Below the pieces are notes generated by a model. It did no database searches. It was not told the origin of the DNA and saw only the letters and a list, made by a program, of their open reading frames with translations. Below are positions 18,126 to 27,441 of a stretch of DNA of 64,000 bases, piece by piece (position 1 is the first letter of the stretch; each line of letters opens with the position of its first letter). This DNA comes from Acidobacteriaceae bacterium (lineage in GTDB: Bacteria; Acidobacteriota; Terriglobia; Terriglobales; Acidobacteriaceae): the NCBI GenBank assembly GCA_003156805.1, contig PMHV01000018.1, positions 40,915-104,914 on the forward strand, in the 5' to 3' direction. The position numbers and the translations under genes are program-made.

Positions 18126-20138
18126 TCATGCTAATAAGGTACGGGCGCCGCGTTCCAGGACAGTGCGGACTTTGTCGGAGAGCTGCTTCAGGGTAAAAGG
18201 CTTCTGCAGGAAGTTGGTTTCGAGGTCGATGACCGCGTGATCGGAAAGAGTTTTCCCGGCGTAGCCGGAGACGAACAGCACCTTCACGTTGGGACGGAGC
18301 ACCTCCAACTCTTTAGCCAACTGGCCTCCACTCATGTGCGGCATCACCACATCGGTGACGACGATGTGGATGGGCGAACCATAGTTCGCGGATACGGCGA
18401 GAGCGTGCAATCCATCCCTGGCTTCAAGAACGGTATAGCCGCGGGAATTGAGAAATTCCGCAGAGGCTCGCCGGACAGAATCTTCATCCTCGACCAAAAG
18501 GATGGTTTCATCGCCGTGCAACAAAGGCTCTGTCTTTGGTTCTGGAGGCTCGACAGCCGCACTACGCTGCTGCACGCAGGGCAGGTAGATCTTGAATATG
18601 GTGCCCATGCCGGGTTCGCTGTAGGCCCAAACGAAACCACGGTTCTGCTTGACGATGCCGTACACGGTGGCCAAGCCGAGGCCGGTGCCCTTGCCGGCGG
18701 GTTTCGTAGTGTAGAACGGCTCGAAGATGTGAGACAGGTCACCGGGTGGAATGCCCATGCCGCTATCGCTGACGGTGACGAGCGCGTAGGGACCGATAGG
18801 AATGATGGCTCGTTTGTGCTGGATGTACTGATCGTCGAGTACGGCATGGGAAGTTTCAATGGTGACCTGGCCGCCACGGGGCATAGCATCGCGCGAATTG
18901 GCGGCAAGATTCATGAGAATCTGTTCGATTTGCACGGGATCGACACAGACCCGGCCGACGGCCAGGCCGGGAGCAAAGGTCAGTTCGATGTCTTCCCCGA
19001 TCAGACGGTGCAGCGTTTTGACGATTCCGCCCACCACCGGGTTCAGCTCAACCACCCGCAGAGCTTGCGGTTGCTTGCGGCTGAAGGCGAGCAACTGGCG
19101 CGTCAGCTCTGCGGCGCGGCGGGCGGCGGAGAGAATTTCCTGAATCTTGTCGCGCAGCGGGGTTCCGGGAATCACAGAGTCGAGAGCAAGTTCGGAGTAG
19201 CTGGTGATGATGGTGAGGAGGTTATTGAAATCGTGCGCGACGCCGCCCGCCAGGCGGCCGATAGCATCCATTTTTTGCGCCTGCAGGAGTTGCTCCTCCA
19301 GACGCAGGCGCTCGGTGAGGTCGCGGCCGTTGTAAATAATATGGGTAATGCAGCCGGCGGCGTCGCGGATGGGACTGACACTTTCTTCCACCTGAAAGCA
19401 CTCTCCATTTTTCTTCTGGTGAGCGAGAATACTGCGGTAGACGTTGCCGGAAAGAACGGTTTGCCATAACGCGCGATAGGCCTGCGGTTCCGGCTCGCCG
19501 GAATCGAGAACGCGCGGCGTTTTGCCGACGACCTCCTGCGGGGAATATCCGGTGAGTGCTTCAAATGCTGGGTTCACGTATTCGATGAGGCCTTCGCGAT
19601 CGGTAATAAATACGATGTCCGCCGATTGCTCGACTGCGCGCGAAAGCTTGCGCACCGACTCCTCCGCTAGCTGGCGTTCCTGCTGAATGGAGTGCAGATT
19701 GAGGGTTGAGCGGATGGCGCGCACCAGACTAGGACCATCGAGGCGCGACTTCTCCATGGAGTCCCATGCCCCTGCTTGGATGATTTCGGCGACGGTTCTT
19801 TCGTCGGCCTGTTCGGTGAGCAGGATGAAAGGCACGGTCGCTCCGCAGTGGAGGAATTCGGTGAGAAGGCGGAGTCCGGGGACGTCCCCGGTTTCATGCT
19901 CGAAGAGAACCAGGCCGTAGATGGTTTGCCGCAGCATGGCCTTGGCTTCGTCCAGGGAATGCGCGTGGTCGAGTTCAGCCGGGAGAAAGCTGCGATTCCG
20001 GGCCAAAATCTCACGGATCTGGAAGAAGTCTTCTTCGCGTTCTCCGATCAGCAGCACGCGCAGGGTCTTCGCCGAAAACTCGAGTTTTGTGGCAGTTGGG
20101 GGTGCCGCCATGTTTCTTTCATCGGATAGTCTGGGCAT
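18126..20138 (-). CDS. Hybrid sensor histidine kinase with N-terminal pseudo-receiver, PAS and C-terminal receiver
   Basis: A 670-aa soluble hybrid kinase. Residues 26-145 fold like a receiver, but the phospho-acceptor position is Glu80 (LVLFEHE) although the conserved Lys is kept (K130). A PAS domain follows at about 165-285 ([28 protein letters not shown]). The H-box is [12 protein letters not shown] with His302, then N ([12 protein letters not shown]), G1 (SDSGMGI) and G2 ([13 protein letters not shown]) boxes. Residues 545-665 are a normal receiver with Asp596 and Lys646. There are no membrane segments, so it senses something in the cytoplasm. No partner regulator gene is adjacent. An internal start at 20111 is possible. 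Confidence 0.93.
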   Translation of the reverse strand: MPRLSDERNMAAPPTATKLEFSAKTLRVLLIGEREEDFFQIREILARNRSFLPAELDHAHSLDEAKAMLRQTIYGLVLFEHETGDVPGLRLLTEFLHCGATVPFILLTEQADERTVAEIIQAGAWDSMEKSRLDGPSLVRAIRSTLNLHSIQQERQLAEESVRKLSRAVEQSADIVFITDREGLIEYVNPAFEALTGYSPQEVVGKTPRVLDSGEPEPQAYRALWQTVLSGNVYRSILAHQKKNGECFQVEESVSPIRDAAGCITHIIYNGRDLTERLRLEEQLLQAQKMDAIGRLAGGVAHDFNNLLTIITSYSELALDSVIPGTPLRDKIQEILSAARRAAELTRQLLAFSRKQPQALRVVELNPVVGGIVKTLHRLIGEDIELTFAPGLAVGRVCVDPVQIEQILMNLAANSRDAMPRGGQVTIETSHAVLDDQYIQHKRAIIPIGPYALVTVSDSGMGIPPGDLSHIFEPFYTTKPAGKGTGLGLATVYGIVKQNRGFVWAYSEPGMGTIFKIYLPCVQQRSAAVEPPEPKTEPLLHGDETILLVEDEDSVRRASAEFLNSRGYTVLEARDGLHALAVSANYGSPIHIVVTDVVMPHMSGGQLAKELEVLRPNVKVLFVSGYAGKTLSDHAVIDLETNFLQKPFTLKQLSDKVRTVLERGARTLLA

Positions 20139-20504
20139 TCCCTTCAGGGATAGGAGGCTGATCGTCAGCCATCGCTGCAGAATCCCGAATTGGAAAGCAG
20201 TTCGGATACGGGAGGAAGCGGGGTGCGATCAAGCGGGGTTGGCGGCACGGCGCCCAAGCGTTGGCGATTTCTCTTCAGTGACGAATTCCTGGACTGCTCG
20301 ACGACGTTCAGTGGTGCGACTGTCCCAATTGGACTTTTGTCGCGAGCGATTTCCGCGGTTAACCAACTCTGATTTCACCCGTCTAATAAAACAAGTTCGG
20401 GCCCGAAAGATGGGAACACTAACACTGCTTCCCGCGTATCAGTTAACGAGCGGAGTGCGCCAAGAAAGCGCGTTCCCGACGCGCAGATCGACCACGGAGG
20501 TCCC
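20139..20504. other. Intergenic spacer of 366 bp between divergent genes
   Basis: It separates the hybrid kinase (minus) from the winged-helix-like protein (plus), so it should hold both promoters. I see TAATAA at about 20383 as the only weak -10 candidate for the plus gene. There are no repeats, no RNA fold and no convincing reading frame. Confidence 0.5.
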
Positions 20505-21044
20505 ATGGAGAACCACGAGAACGCAAGCTTGCGGAAGAGCACCACGACGAACGGGAACGGGCACGTAGAGGAGGTGGTGCGCCAGGCCCATGAGGAATTG
20601 CGCCAGCTACTGCAACAGCGCGCCGAAGTGATGCGGCGCATCGGGACGGTCAAACAAACCATTGCCGGTCTGGCCAACCTTTTTGGCGACAGCGTGTTGA
20701 GCGACGAGTTGCTGGAACTGGTGGATCGCAAGAGCAACGGCCGCCAGCCCGGTTTCACCAAGGCTTGCCGTATGGTCCTGATGGAAGCCAACCGGGCTTT
20801 GAGCGCGCGAGACGTGTGCGACCAGATTCAGCAGAGAATGCCGCCCATGCTGGCGCGGCACAAGGATCCCATCGCTTCCGTCACTACGGTGCTGAATCGC
20901 CTCGTGGAATATGGCGAGGCGCGGCCCGTGGTATTGGACAATGGCAGGCGCGCGTGGCTGTGGGCAGCGGAAGCCCAATCGGAGTTGCCACAGATCTCTC
21001 TGCCACGGATCTCTGAGGCAAGCCTCAAGGCGAAGGTCAGCTAG
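20505..21044 (+). CDS. Protein of unknown function with coiled coil and winged-helix-like domain
   Basis: A 179-aa cytoplasmic protein. Residues 20-55 are a charged, Gln/Arg/Glu-rich helix likely to form a coiled coil (EEVVRQAHEELRQLLQQRAEVMRRIGTVKQTI). Residues 80-150 (FTKACRMVLMEANRALSARDVCDQIQQ, then DPIASVTTVLNRLVEYGEARPVVLDNGRRAWLW) read as a winged-helix fold of the HARE-HTH kind, with a hairpin wing at the end. It may bind DNA or a protein; no function can be claimed. GGAGGT lies four bases before the ATG, a strong ribosome-binding site. Confidence 0.75.
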   Translation: MENHENASLRKSTTTNGNGHVEEVVRQAHEELRQLLQQRAEVMRRIGTVKQTIAGLANLFGDSVLSDELLELVDRKSNGRQPGFTKACRMVLMEANRALSARDVCDQIQQRMPPMLARHKDPIASVTTVLNRLVEYGEARPVVLDNGRRAWLWAAEAQSELPQISLPRISEASLKAKVS

Positions 21045-21133
21045 GCTTCCGGCAAGAGACATTCCTGAGATAGGCAGTTTCGTCCCGTTGCGCGCATGGC
21101 TGAGCCCAGCGTGATCCCTGTAGGCCATGGGCG

Positions 21134-21161
21134 AATCGTCTATCGTCTATCACCTATCCCG
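21134..21161. repeat. 7-nt tandem repeat x4
   Basis: AATCGTC-TATCGTC-TATCACC-TATCCCG. It overlaps the stop codon of the ABC ATPase gene that ends at 21154. Confidence 0.6.
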
Positions 21162-21867
21162 GCGGCAGCAACATTCCTTTTTCCAGATGCCGCGTCACAT
21201 GCGCGTAAGAAGCTGCGTGCGGATCGTGCGTCACCATCACGACGGTCTTGTGGAAGTCTTCATTCAACCGCTTCAGGATTTCCAGAACTTCCGTGGCCGA
21301 GTGGCTGTCCAGGTCTCCGGTAGGCTCGTCCGCAAGGAGCAGCGTAGGGTCGCTGACGATGGCGCGGGCGATGGCGACGCGCTGTTCCTGTCCGCCAGAA
21401 AGCTGCTTGGGCAGATGGTTGACGCGGTCTTCCAATCCCACCAGCCTGAGCGCGGTGATCACGTGATCCCGCCTTTGGTTGGGCTTGAGACGGGTGAGCA
21501 GCAGAGGCAGTTCCACGTTCTCAAACGCGGTGAGTACGGGGATCAGGTTGAAGGTTTGAAACACGTAGCCAATGTGCTCGTTGCGCCAGTGCGCGGCCTG
21601 TGCGTCACTGAAGCCGAAAACGTTCTTGCCCTGCACCAGCAACTCGCCGGCGGTGGGCTTGTCGATGGCAGCGATCATGTTCAGCAGCGTGGTCTTGCCC
21701 GAGCCGGACGGTCCCATGAGGGCGAGGAATTCGCCGGTGGCGATGTCAATGGAGACATCGTCGAGAGCTTTCACTTCAAAAGCATCGCGCTTGAAAATCT
21801 TGCTGACATTGCGAGCTTGCACCACCTTGGTGCCAGTGGCAACGTTGGTTTCAGCGACTGGACTCAT
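21154..21867 (-). CDS. ABC transporter ATP-binding protein (LolD/MacB type)
   Basis: A 237-aa ATPase. Walker A is GPSGSGKTT (residues 52-60), the signature [14 protein letters not shown] is followed by Walker [13 protein letters not shown], and [13 protein letters not shown] carries the switch histidine. It is the energy unit for the permeases upstream. Its ATG overlaps the adaptor's stop by four bases (ATGA), a mark of translational coupling. The last gene of the five-gene operon. Confidence 0.95.
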   Translation of the reverse strand: MSPVAETNVATGTKVVQARNVSKIFKRDAFEVKALDDVSIDIATGEFLALMGPSGSGKTTLLNMIAAIDKPTAGELLVQGKNVFGFSDAQAAHWRNEHIGYVFQTFNLIPVLTAFENVELPLLLTRLKPNQRRDHVITALRLVGLEDRVNHLPKQLSGGQEQRVAIARAIVSDPTLLLADEPTGDLDSHSATEVLEILKRLNEDFHKTVVMVTHDPHAASYAHVTRHLEKGMLLPPG

Positions 21868-23237
21868 GATTGCCCCTTAATCTTGATTTTGTCTCCATCT
21901 TTCAAAGTCTGTGGCCCGTTGGTGACCACATTTTCGCCTCCGACCAGACCGTCGACCAGAAACCCATCGCTGCGCTGGCTCACGACGTGAACCCCGCGCA
22001 TGTGCGCTTTTCCGTCGAAGGCTACGAACACAACTTTCTTGCCCTCATAGTCGCGCACGGCACCGGTGGGAACCACCGCACCTGCAGGCTGCGTGGTCGT
22101 GGTCTTCTGTTCATTGGCCAGGAACTTGACGGTCGCGTTCATCTCCGGGCGAAGATACTCGTCCGGGTTCAGAACTTGCACCTTCACCTGCACCGTCGCC
22201 TTCTGCCGGTTTGCTTCCGGAGAAATCTGAGCGATTTCGCCGTTATATTTGCGGTCCGGGTAAGCGTCCACGGTGACGACGCCTTTCTGCTTTGGACCGA
22301 GACGGGCAAAATCGGCTTGCGCGATGTCGAGCTCGACCTGAAGATCGTTCAGGTCCGCCAGCGAAACAACCGATCCCTGCGGACCACCCGCGGCCGCGCT
22401 GGCGAACTGGGCCGTGATCAGTTCGCCTTTTTCGGCCGTGCGATCGAGAATCGTTCCGGTCACAGGTGCGCGGATAACAGTGGCATCGAGCTGCGACTTG
22501 GCATAATCCAGTTGCCCCTGGGCCTGGCTCAAGGCTCCGCGGGCGCGCGCAATCTCTTCCTGCCGCGGGCCAATCTTCATTAATTGAAATGCTTTGTCGA
22601 GAGAATTTACCCGTTGCTGGTCGGAATCGAACTTGGCCGTGGCATCGTCAAGAGCTTGCCGTGAAACTACTCCCGCGCCGGCCAGTTCTTTGGTGCGGTC
22701 GAGCGTGAGCTTGTCATTTACCAGCGTGGCGCGGGCCTCGTCCAGATTATGCTGCGCCTCCTGAATCTCTTCCGGGCGCGAGCCGTGCTCAAGTTCATCG
22801 AGATAAGCGCGAGCATTGTCCAGCGCCCCTTGTGCTTGCTCTTCGGAAGCGCGGAACTCCTGATCTTCCAAACGCACCAGCACCTGGCCTTCCTTGACCT
22901 TATCGCCTTTTTCCACGCCAATCCACGCCAGACGGCCGGTGACCTTGGAATTCACATTGATCGTGTGATGCGCAACGATGTAACCCGTGGCGGAGAGAAC
23001 GATGTCACCGGTGTCGCTGGCCTGAGCGGCGGCGCGCGCGACTTCTACTTCGGGCACATCGGCCGAGAGCAGGCGATACGCCAGCGCCGAAACGCTCAGC
23101 AGACAAACCACGGCGATTCCAATGATGATATAGCGGCGCGCCCAAGCGGGGGTTTCTCCTGTCCCGCCGCTATCCCCCCGCGGCGCGCGGTCGATGCGCA
23201 AGCTCTGCAAGTCGTCGTGTTTGGCATCAATCGGCAT
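21864..23237 (-). CDS. HlyD/MacA-type periplasmic adaptor
   Basis: A 457-aa adaptor that would link the inner-membrane permeases to an outer-membrane channel. It has a short cytoplasmic start, one TM helix ([19 protein letters not shown]), a split lipoyl domain ([46 protein letters not shown]) around a long coiled-coil hairpin, then beta-barrel and membrane-proximal domains ending in [22 protein letters not shown]. The frame opens at 23297, but [17 protein letters not shown] at 23237 looks like the usual beginning. No outer-membrane channel gene is nearby. Confidence 0.9.
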   Translation of the reverse strand: MPIDAKHDDLQSLRIDRAPRGDSGGTGETPAWARRYIIIGIAVVCLLSVSALAYRLLSADVPEVEVARAAAQASDTGDIVLSATGYIVAHHTINVNSKVTGRLAWIGVEKGDKVKEGQVLVRLEDQEFRASEEQAQGALDNARAYLDELEHGSRPEEIQEAQHNLDEARATLVNDKLTLDRTKELAGAGVVSRQALDDATAKFDSDQQRVNSLDKAFQLMKIGPRQEEIARARGALSQAQGQLDYAKSQLDATVIRAPVTGTILDRTAEKGELITAQFASAAAGGPQGSVVSLADLNDLQVELDIAQADFARLGPKQKGVVTVDAYPDRKYNGEIAQISPEANRQKATVQVKVQVLNPDEYLRPEMNATVKFLANEQKTTTTQPAGAVVPTGAVRDYEGKKVVFVAFDGKAHMRGVHVVSQRSDGFLVDGLVGGENVVTNGPQTLKDGDKIKIKGQS

Positions 23238-23321
23238 AATGATTACTGTCTGTACGTGTAACTCTTCATCCCGGTTCCTTCGTTCCGGCCCCAGCATCCG
23301 TTTGCACCGCGTTGCGGCCGA

Positions 23322-24485
23322 TCAGCCGCGCAGGGCGTTTAGAATGTTCTGCCGCGCCGCATGCCAGGCCGGGGCAAAACCGCCTACCAAGCCCATGATC
23401 AGAGCGAACGCAATGGCAGCACCAGCCACTTCCCAAGTGATGCGCAAGCTGAAGACGACTTCACTAAATGTGACTGCATTCGAGGTCCCGGTCTGCATTC
23501 CGTTGAAGGGCAGCATCAGAAGAATTCCCGCCAACGCGCCCAGCAGGGCCAGCATAAGCGATTCGAGCACAAAGCAAGTCAAGATCGCCGGCCGCGAAAA
23601 GCCGATGACGCGCAACGTCGCTATTTCCCGCCCGCGATATGCCACTGCGGCGTACATCGTATTCATCGCCGCGAAACTCGATCCAATCGCCATAATCACC
23701 GCGACTACAATTCCGATGTACTCGATGGGCGCTCCCGAACTGGTTTGCTTGGCGTAGTAATCGGTTTCCAGCATGCCTTCGAGCTTCAGCCGTTGATCGT
23801 CGCTAACGCGATTCTTCAGCGCGTCGGCCGCGATGGGATCGGTTGCGCGCAAATAGGCCGAAGCATAACCTCCCTGGCGGTCGAAATCCGCCGCCATTTG
23901 ATTCACGTCGGACCAGATTTCGGATTCGTAGGCCGAACCTCCGGCGTCGAAGACTCCAACCACTTTCCACTGGCCTTTGCCGAAGTCCATGCTGTCGCCG
24001 ATGTTGGCGTGAGAAAAGCGGTCGCGAATGGATTTGCTGACCACCACCTCACGCTGGCCGGTTTGGAACCATCGTCCTTCAATCAGCTTCGCGCTGGGGC
24101 GAAGTTCCAGGCCGTCGGGCATCATGCCGCGGACGGTAACGTTCACTTCGCCGGTGCCGTCTTTGCGCGGCAGCACCACCACCACCACCCACTCGCCCGA
24201 AGTCAGGGGTTGCCCCCGGCTATCTTTCGCGATGCCGGGCAGAGTCGTAAGAGTGGGGTAGAGCGCCGCATCGAAACCGCCGGAAAGCTCGGCTTCCGAT
24301 CCCTTGCGCAGCACCAACACGTTCAGCGAATTGCCACTCGAAACGAAAGCGCGACGCAGGCCCGCCAGCAGCGCCATCAGGAAAATAGCGGTGGTAACCG
24401 TGAGCGCAATGCCCAGCGCGGTCATGATGGTAAGGCCTTTTCGCAGCCTGAGATTGCGAATGTTGTAGCTGATCGGTATCGCCAT
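23322..24485 (-). CDS. ABC transporter permease (MacB/FtsX-like)
   Basis: A 387-aa permease with an N-terminal helix (TIMTALGIALTVTTAIFLMALLAGL), a periplasmic domain of about 230 residues, and three C-terminal helices. The coupling loop is AVAYRGREIATLRVIGFSRPAILTCFVLESL. It lacks the long MacB periplasmic insert of the 10-13 kb pair and belongs to the shorter LolC-like branch. It is distinct in sequence from the two other permeases of the operon. Confidence 0.9.
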   Translation of the reverse strand: MAIPISYNIRNLRLRKGLTIMTALGIALTVTTAIFLMALLAGLRRAFVSSGNSLNVLVLRKGSEAELSGGFDAALYPTLTTLPGIAKDSRGQPLTSGEWVVVVVLPRKDGTGEVNVTVRGMMPDGLELRPSAKLIEGRWFQTGQREVVVSKSIRDRFSHANIGDSMDFGKGQWKVVGVFDAGGSAYESEIWSDVNQMAADFDRQGGYASAYLRATDPIAADALKNRVSDDQRLKLEGMLETDYYAKQTSSGAPIEYIGIVVAVIMAIGSSFAAMNTMYAAVAYRGREIATLRVIGFSRPAILTCFVLESLMLALLGALAGILLMLPFNGMQTGTSNAVTFSEVVFSLRITWEVAGAAIAFALIMGLVGGFAPAWHAARQNILNALRG

Positions 24486-24526
24486 AGAATTTACTCGTTA
24501 TGCCTTGCTCTTTAGCTCTTCATAAC

Positions 24527-25678
24527 TCAGCCGATGTGGCGCAGTCCTTCCACAATATTCATACGCGACGCGTTGTGGGCGGGTAAATAGCCGCTCAAAA
24601 AGCCCACCGTTGCGGCCACCAGCAATGACAGCGCCATGGTGGGCGCGGTGACCTTCATGTCGAGGGGAATGCCAATGGCGATCGGAGAATGGGTCAAGAA
24701 TTCGATCAATACGGCCGCCCCCAGGATACCGAACAATCCACCAACGGCCGCCAGCGCGACCGCCTCCCCAACAAACAGCGAAAGCACGCGCTGCCTGGTA
24801 AACCCCAACGTCTTTAGAACTGCCACCTCCCGCGTCCGGCTGCGAACTGACATTGCCATCGTGTTCGCCGAAACCAGCAGCGTAGTAAACACAACCGCGC
24901 CGCAAATCCCGAGGATAAAGGCCTTCACGTTGCCCAACGTCGCGACAAAAGAGAGCTGAAAGGCTTTTTCGCTCTCGGTTTTCGTTTGCAGCGGCGCATT
25001 GCGGAACATGTCGTCGATTTCTTTTGAAACTCTCGCCACGTCGTCCGCTGACGCCACTTGCGTGGAGTACCATCCCGCCTGTCCCTTGAACCAGTTCACG
25101 GATTCTTCGACATACTTGGTGTTGAAGTACAGCGAGTTCTGCGGCGGATCGCGATGGTAGATGGCGCGGATCGTCAACTCGGGGTTCACGGGAAAAATCG
25201 TGCCCAGCAGAGTGATGCGATCGCCAATCTTCCAGCCGTATTTTTTCGCCAGCGTGATATCGACCAGCGCGCCGGCGCGGTCGCGCTGCCAGGCCGCCAC
25301 TTGATCGGCCGGCACAATCTTGTCAGACGCAACCTTCAGGTACTCATCGGGGTCGGTCGCTATCTGCGCAAAGAAGTTCTCAGGACGGTCATCCTTGTAG
25401 CGGCCGCCAAACCAGGTCATGGGCGCAACCGCGGTTACTCCAGGAACGGCGCGAATCTTGTCCCGGTAATACCCGGGAAGAAGAAAAGACAGAGAAACAC
25501 GATCGCGAGTAATCACGCGCCTTGCCGCTTCGGGAGCCGCTTGATCGATGTAAAACGTCCGCCAGATCGACATCATCAGCGTAAGCAGAAGCAGCGAGAA
25601 GCTGATGCTCAGCAATGTCAGCAGGCTGCGCCGCTTATTGCGGAACGTGTTGCGCAAAATGAAACTGCTCAGCGTCAT
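24527..25678 (-). CDS. ABC transporter permease, second copy of a tandem duplication
   Basis: A 383-aa FtsX-type permease. It aligns with the upstream permease almost end to end: both start MTL, both have FRNKRRS at residues 12-18, and both share VAAWQRDRAGA or AAAWQRDRAGA, KKYGWKIGDRI or KKHGWKLGDRI, and the stretch TESEKAFQLSFVATLGNVKAFIL. The frame is open to 25726, but the ATG at 25678 gives the matching N terminus and lies 20 bases after the previous stop. The coupling loop reads RTREVAVLKTLGFTRQRVL. Probably forms a dimer with its sister or with the third permease. Confidence 0.92.
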   Translation of the reverse strand: MTLSSFILRNTFRNKRRSLLTLLSISFSLLLLTLMMSIWRTFYIDQAAPEAARRVITRDRVSLSFLLPGYYRDKIRAVPGVTAVAPMTWFGGRYKDDRPENFFAQIATDPDEYLKVASDKIVPADQVAAWQRDRAGALVDITLAKKYGWKIGDRITLLGTIFPVNPELTIRAIYHRDPPQNSLYFNTKYVEESVNWFKGQAGWYSTQVASADDVARVSKEIDDMFRNAPLQTKTESEKAFQLSFVATLGNVKAFILGICGAVVFTTLLVSANTMAMSVRSRTREVAVLKTLGFTRQRVLSLFVGEAVALAAVGGLFGILGAAVLIEFLTHSPIAIGIPLDMKVTAPTMALSLLVAATVGFLSGYLPAHNASRMNIVEGLRHIG

Positions 25679-25697
25679 AATCTCAACCAGGTTTGTC

Positions 25698-26846
25698 TCA
25701 ACCAATGTGCCGCAGACCCTCGACAATCCCTATCCGCGATGCGTTATAAGAGGGGATTAACGAACTCAGAAATCCAACGACCGCCGCTACCAATAAGGCC
25801 ACGACCATGGTCTGCCAGGTAATCGCCATGCTGCCCAGGAAAAAGCCCACGGGCGATTGCTTGGCCATGAACAGCAGGAGCCACGCAAAGGCCGCTCCGA
25901 ATAATCCGCCAGCCAGCGACAGCGAAACAGCTTCGCCGACGAACAGGCCCAGGATGGTTTGCCGCCCAAAGCCCAGAGTTTTCAGCACCGCGACTTCACG
26001 CGTGCGCTCGCGAATGGACATCGCCATGGTGTTCGCCGAAACCAGCAAGGTGGTAAACACAACCGCACCGCAAATGACGAGAATGAACGCCTTAACATTG
26101 CCCAGCATGGCCACAAAGCTCAACTGAAACGCTTTTTCGCTCTCGGTTTTGGTGGGCTGCGGCGAGTTGCGAAACGTATCATCCACGGCGCTCGCCACTT
26201 TGCTTACATCTTCGGCCGTGTCGGCCATAATGCTGAAAGTACCAGCCTGGCCTTTGAAAAAAGCCACCGCTTCCTCGACATACTTCGTGTTGAAATAAAC
26301 AGTTTGGTTTTGCGTGGGAAACGAATAGATCCCGCGGATGGTAAGTTCCAGGTTGACGGGATAGATCGTTCCCAGAAGAACAATGCGATCGCCCAGCTTC
26401 CAGCCGTGCTTTTTGGCCAGCTCGTCATTCACGATGGCGCCGGCGCGGTCGCGCTGCCACGCCGCAGCCTGATCGGGTGGAAGGCTCACATCCGGAAACA
26501 CTTTGAAAAATTCGTCGGGATCCACTCCGAATTGCGCGAAGAAATTTTCCGGCTTGTCATCTTTGTAGAGACCGCCGAACCAACTCACAGGGACAACCGC
26601 AACCACCCCGGGAATGGCTCGAATTTTCTCCCGATAAAAGCTGGGGAGCGAGTTTGTCAGAGAAACCCGGTGCCGGGTTACCAGCCGGCGCGCCGAGTCC
26701 GGGCTTCCTTTGTCCATGTAGAAGCCGCGCCACAGAGTCATCATGAACGTCAGCAGGAGCAGCGAAACGCCGATGCTGGCGACGGTCAGGATGCTGCGCC
26801 GCTTGTTGCGGAAGGCGTTCTTGGTGACAAACCGGGTCAGAGTCAT
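25698..26846 (-). CDS. ABC transporter permease, first copy of a tandem duplication
   Basis: A 382-aa FtsX-type permease and first gene of the operon. TM1 is SILTVASIGVSLLLLTFMM, and the end is NASRIGIVEGLRHIG, identical in its last six residues to the next permease. The open frame runs back to 27056, but the start at 26846 (MTLTRFVTKNAFRNKRRS) matches the paralogue and has AGGGA eight bases upstream. Two related permeases could allow either a heterodimer or alternative complexes with the same ATPase. Confidence 0.92.
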   Translation of the reverse strand: MTLTRFVTKNAFRNKRRSILTVASIGVSLLLLTFMMTLWRGFYMDKGSPDSARRLVTRHRVSLTNSLPSFYREKIRAIPGVVAVVPVSWFGGLYKDDKPENFFAQFGVDPDEFFKVFPDVSLPPDQAAAWQRDRAGAIVNDELAKKHGWKLGDRIVLLGTIYPVNLELTIRGIYSFPTQNQTVYFNTKYVEEAVAFFKGQAGTFSIMADTAEDVSKVASAVDDTFRNSPQPTKTESEKAFQLSFVAMLGNVKAFILVICGAVVFTTLLVSANTMAMSIRERTREVAVLKTLGFGRQTILGLFVGEAVSLSLAGGLFGAAFAWLLLFMAKQSPVGFFLGSMAITWQTMVVALLVAAVVGFLSSLIPSYNASRIGIVEGLRHIG

Positions 26847-27441
26847 TGGTGAATCCCTGGGAAGCCGGAGTGGGTGGAACGAGGGCGCGCGCCCCACGCG
26901 ACGCTCAAGAATAAATGAATTCGCGTCCCACCGACAACCCACCGCCACGCCGAGATGTGAAAACAGTCCCTCAGCACGCCGGAAGAACCTCTTCTGAATC
27001 ATCCGTCTGCGAGATTCGGCTCGCCAGTGGAGATCGTCATCCGGGCTGCATGACAAATGTCACAATGCTGAGTTCTAACCCAGTACAACTCTCCGCAGCC
27101 TGGAAAAGTTACGGCGCTCTCGCGATGACGCTTTTGGGTTGGGTCAGGCTGAACCTTGCCCGAATCTATCCCGTCCCTCAGCGTGGAGAAAAACGCCGGA
27201 AGAGAAACATCAAGCCCGGCGGCCCGGGCGTTACTGGGCCCGCGCGATGCCCTCTGTCTGCGGCTTCAGTGGTTCTCTGATACCCAGAAATCGACGATTC
27301 CCGCGAGTACCTTGGTAACTCGAAGCTCTGTCCTGTGGGAGATATCCTAGCCTTACTCTGCCCCGGAATTCGACCCGAGCGGCATTGCTTGAGGAAGCAC
27401 GTCACGGGTCTTTCCAATGACGAGGCTAGGTAGCAACGTCC
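26847..27441. other. Intergenic spacer of 595 bp between the ABC operon and the pseudokinase gene
   Basis: A divergent control region. A 12-bp inverted repeat at 27051-27062 is the only operator-like element I see. A GC-rich stretch near 27219-27245 (GGCGGCCCGGGCG, then GGGCCCGCGCG) can form short hairpins. There is no protein-coding signal beyond chance frames. Confidence 0.5.
27051..27062. promoter_or_regulatory. Inverted repeat TGACAAATGTCA, possible operator
   Basis: A perfect TGACA/TGTCA dyad with a two-base centre, about 205 bp upstream of the ABC operon's first ATG. MacB-type efflux operons are often under a local dyad-binding repressor such as a PadR protein, but no such gene is adjacent, so this is weak. 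Confidence 0.25.

Noticed and set aside
18237..19469. Plus-strand open frame of 410 codons opposite the hybrid kinase
   Set aside because: The kinase motifs on the minus strand are unmistakable; the other frame is antisense.
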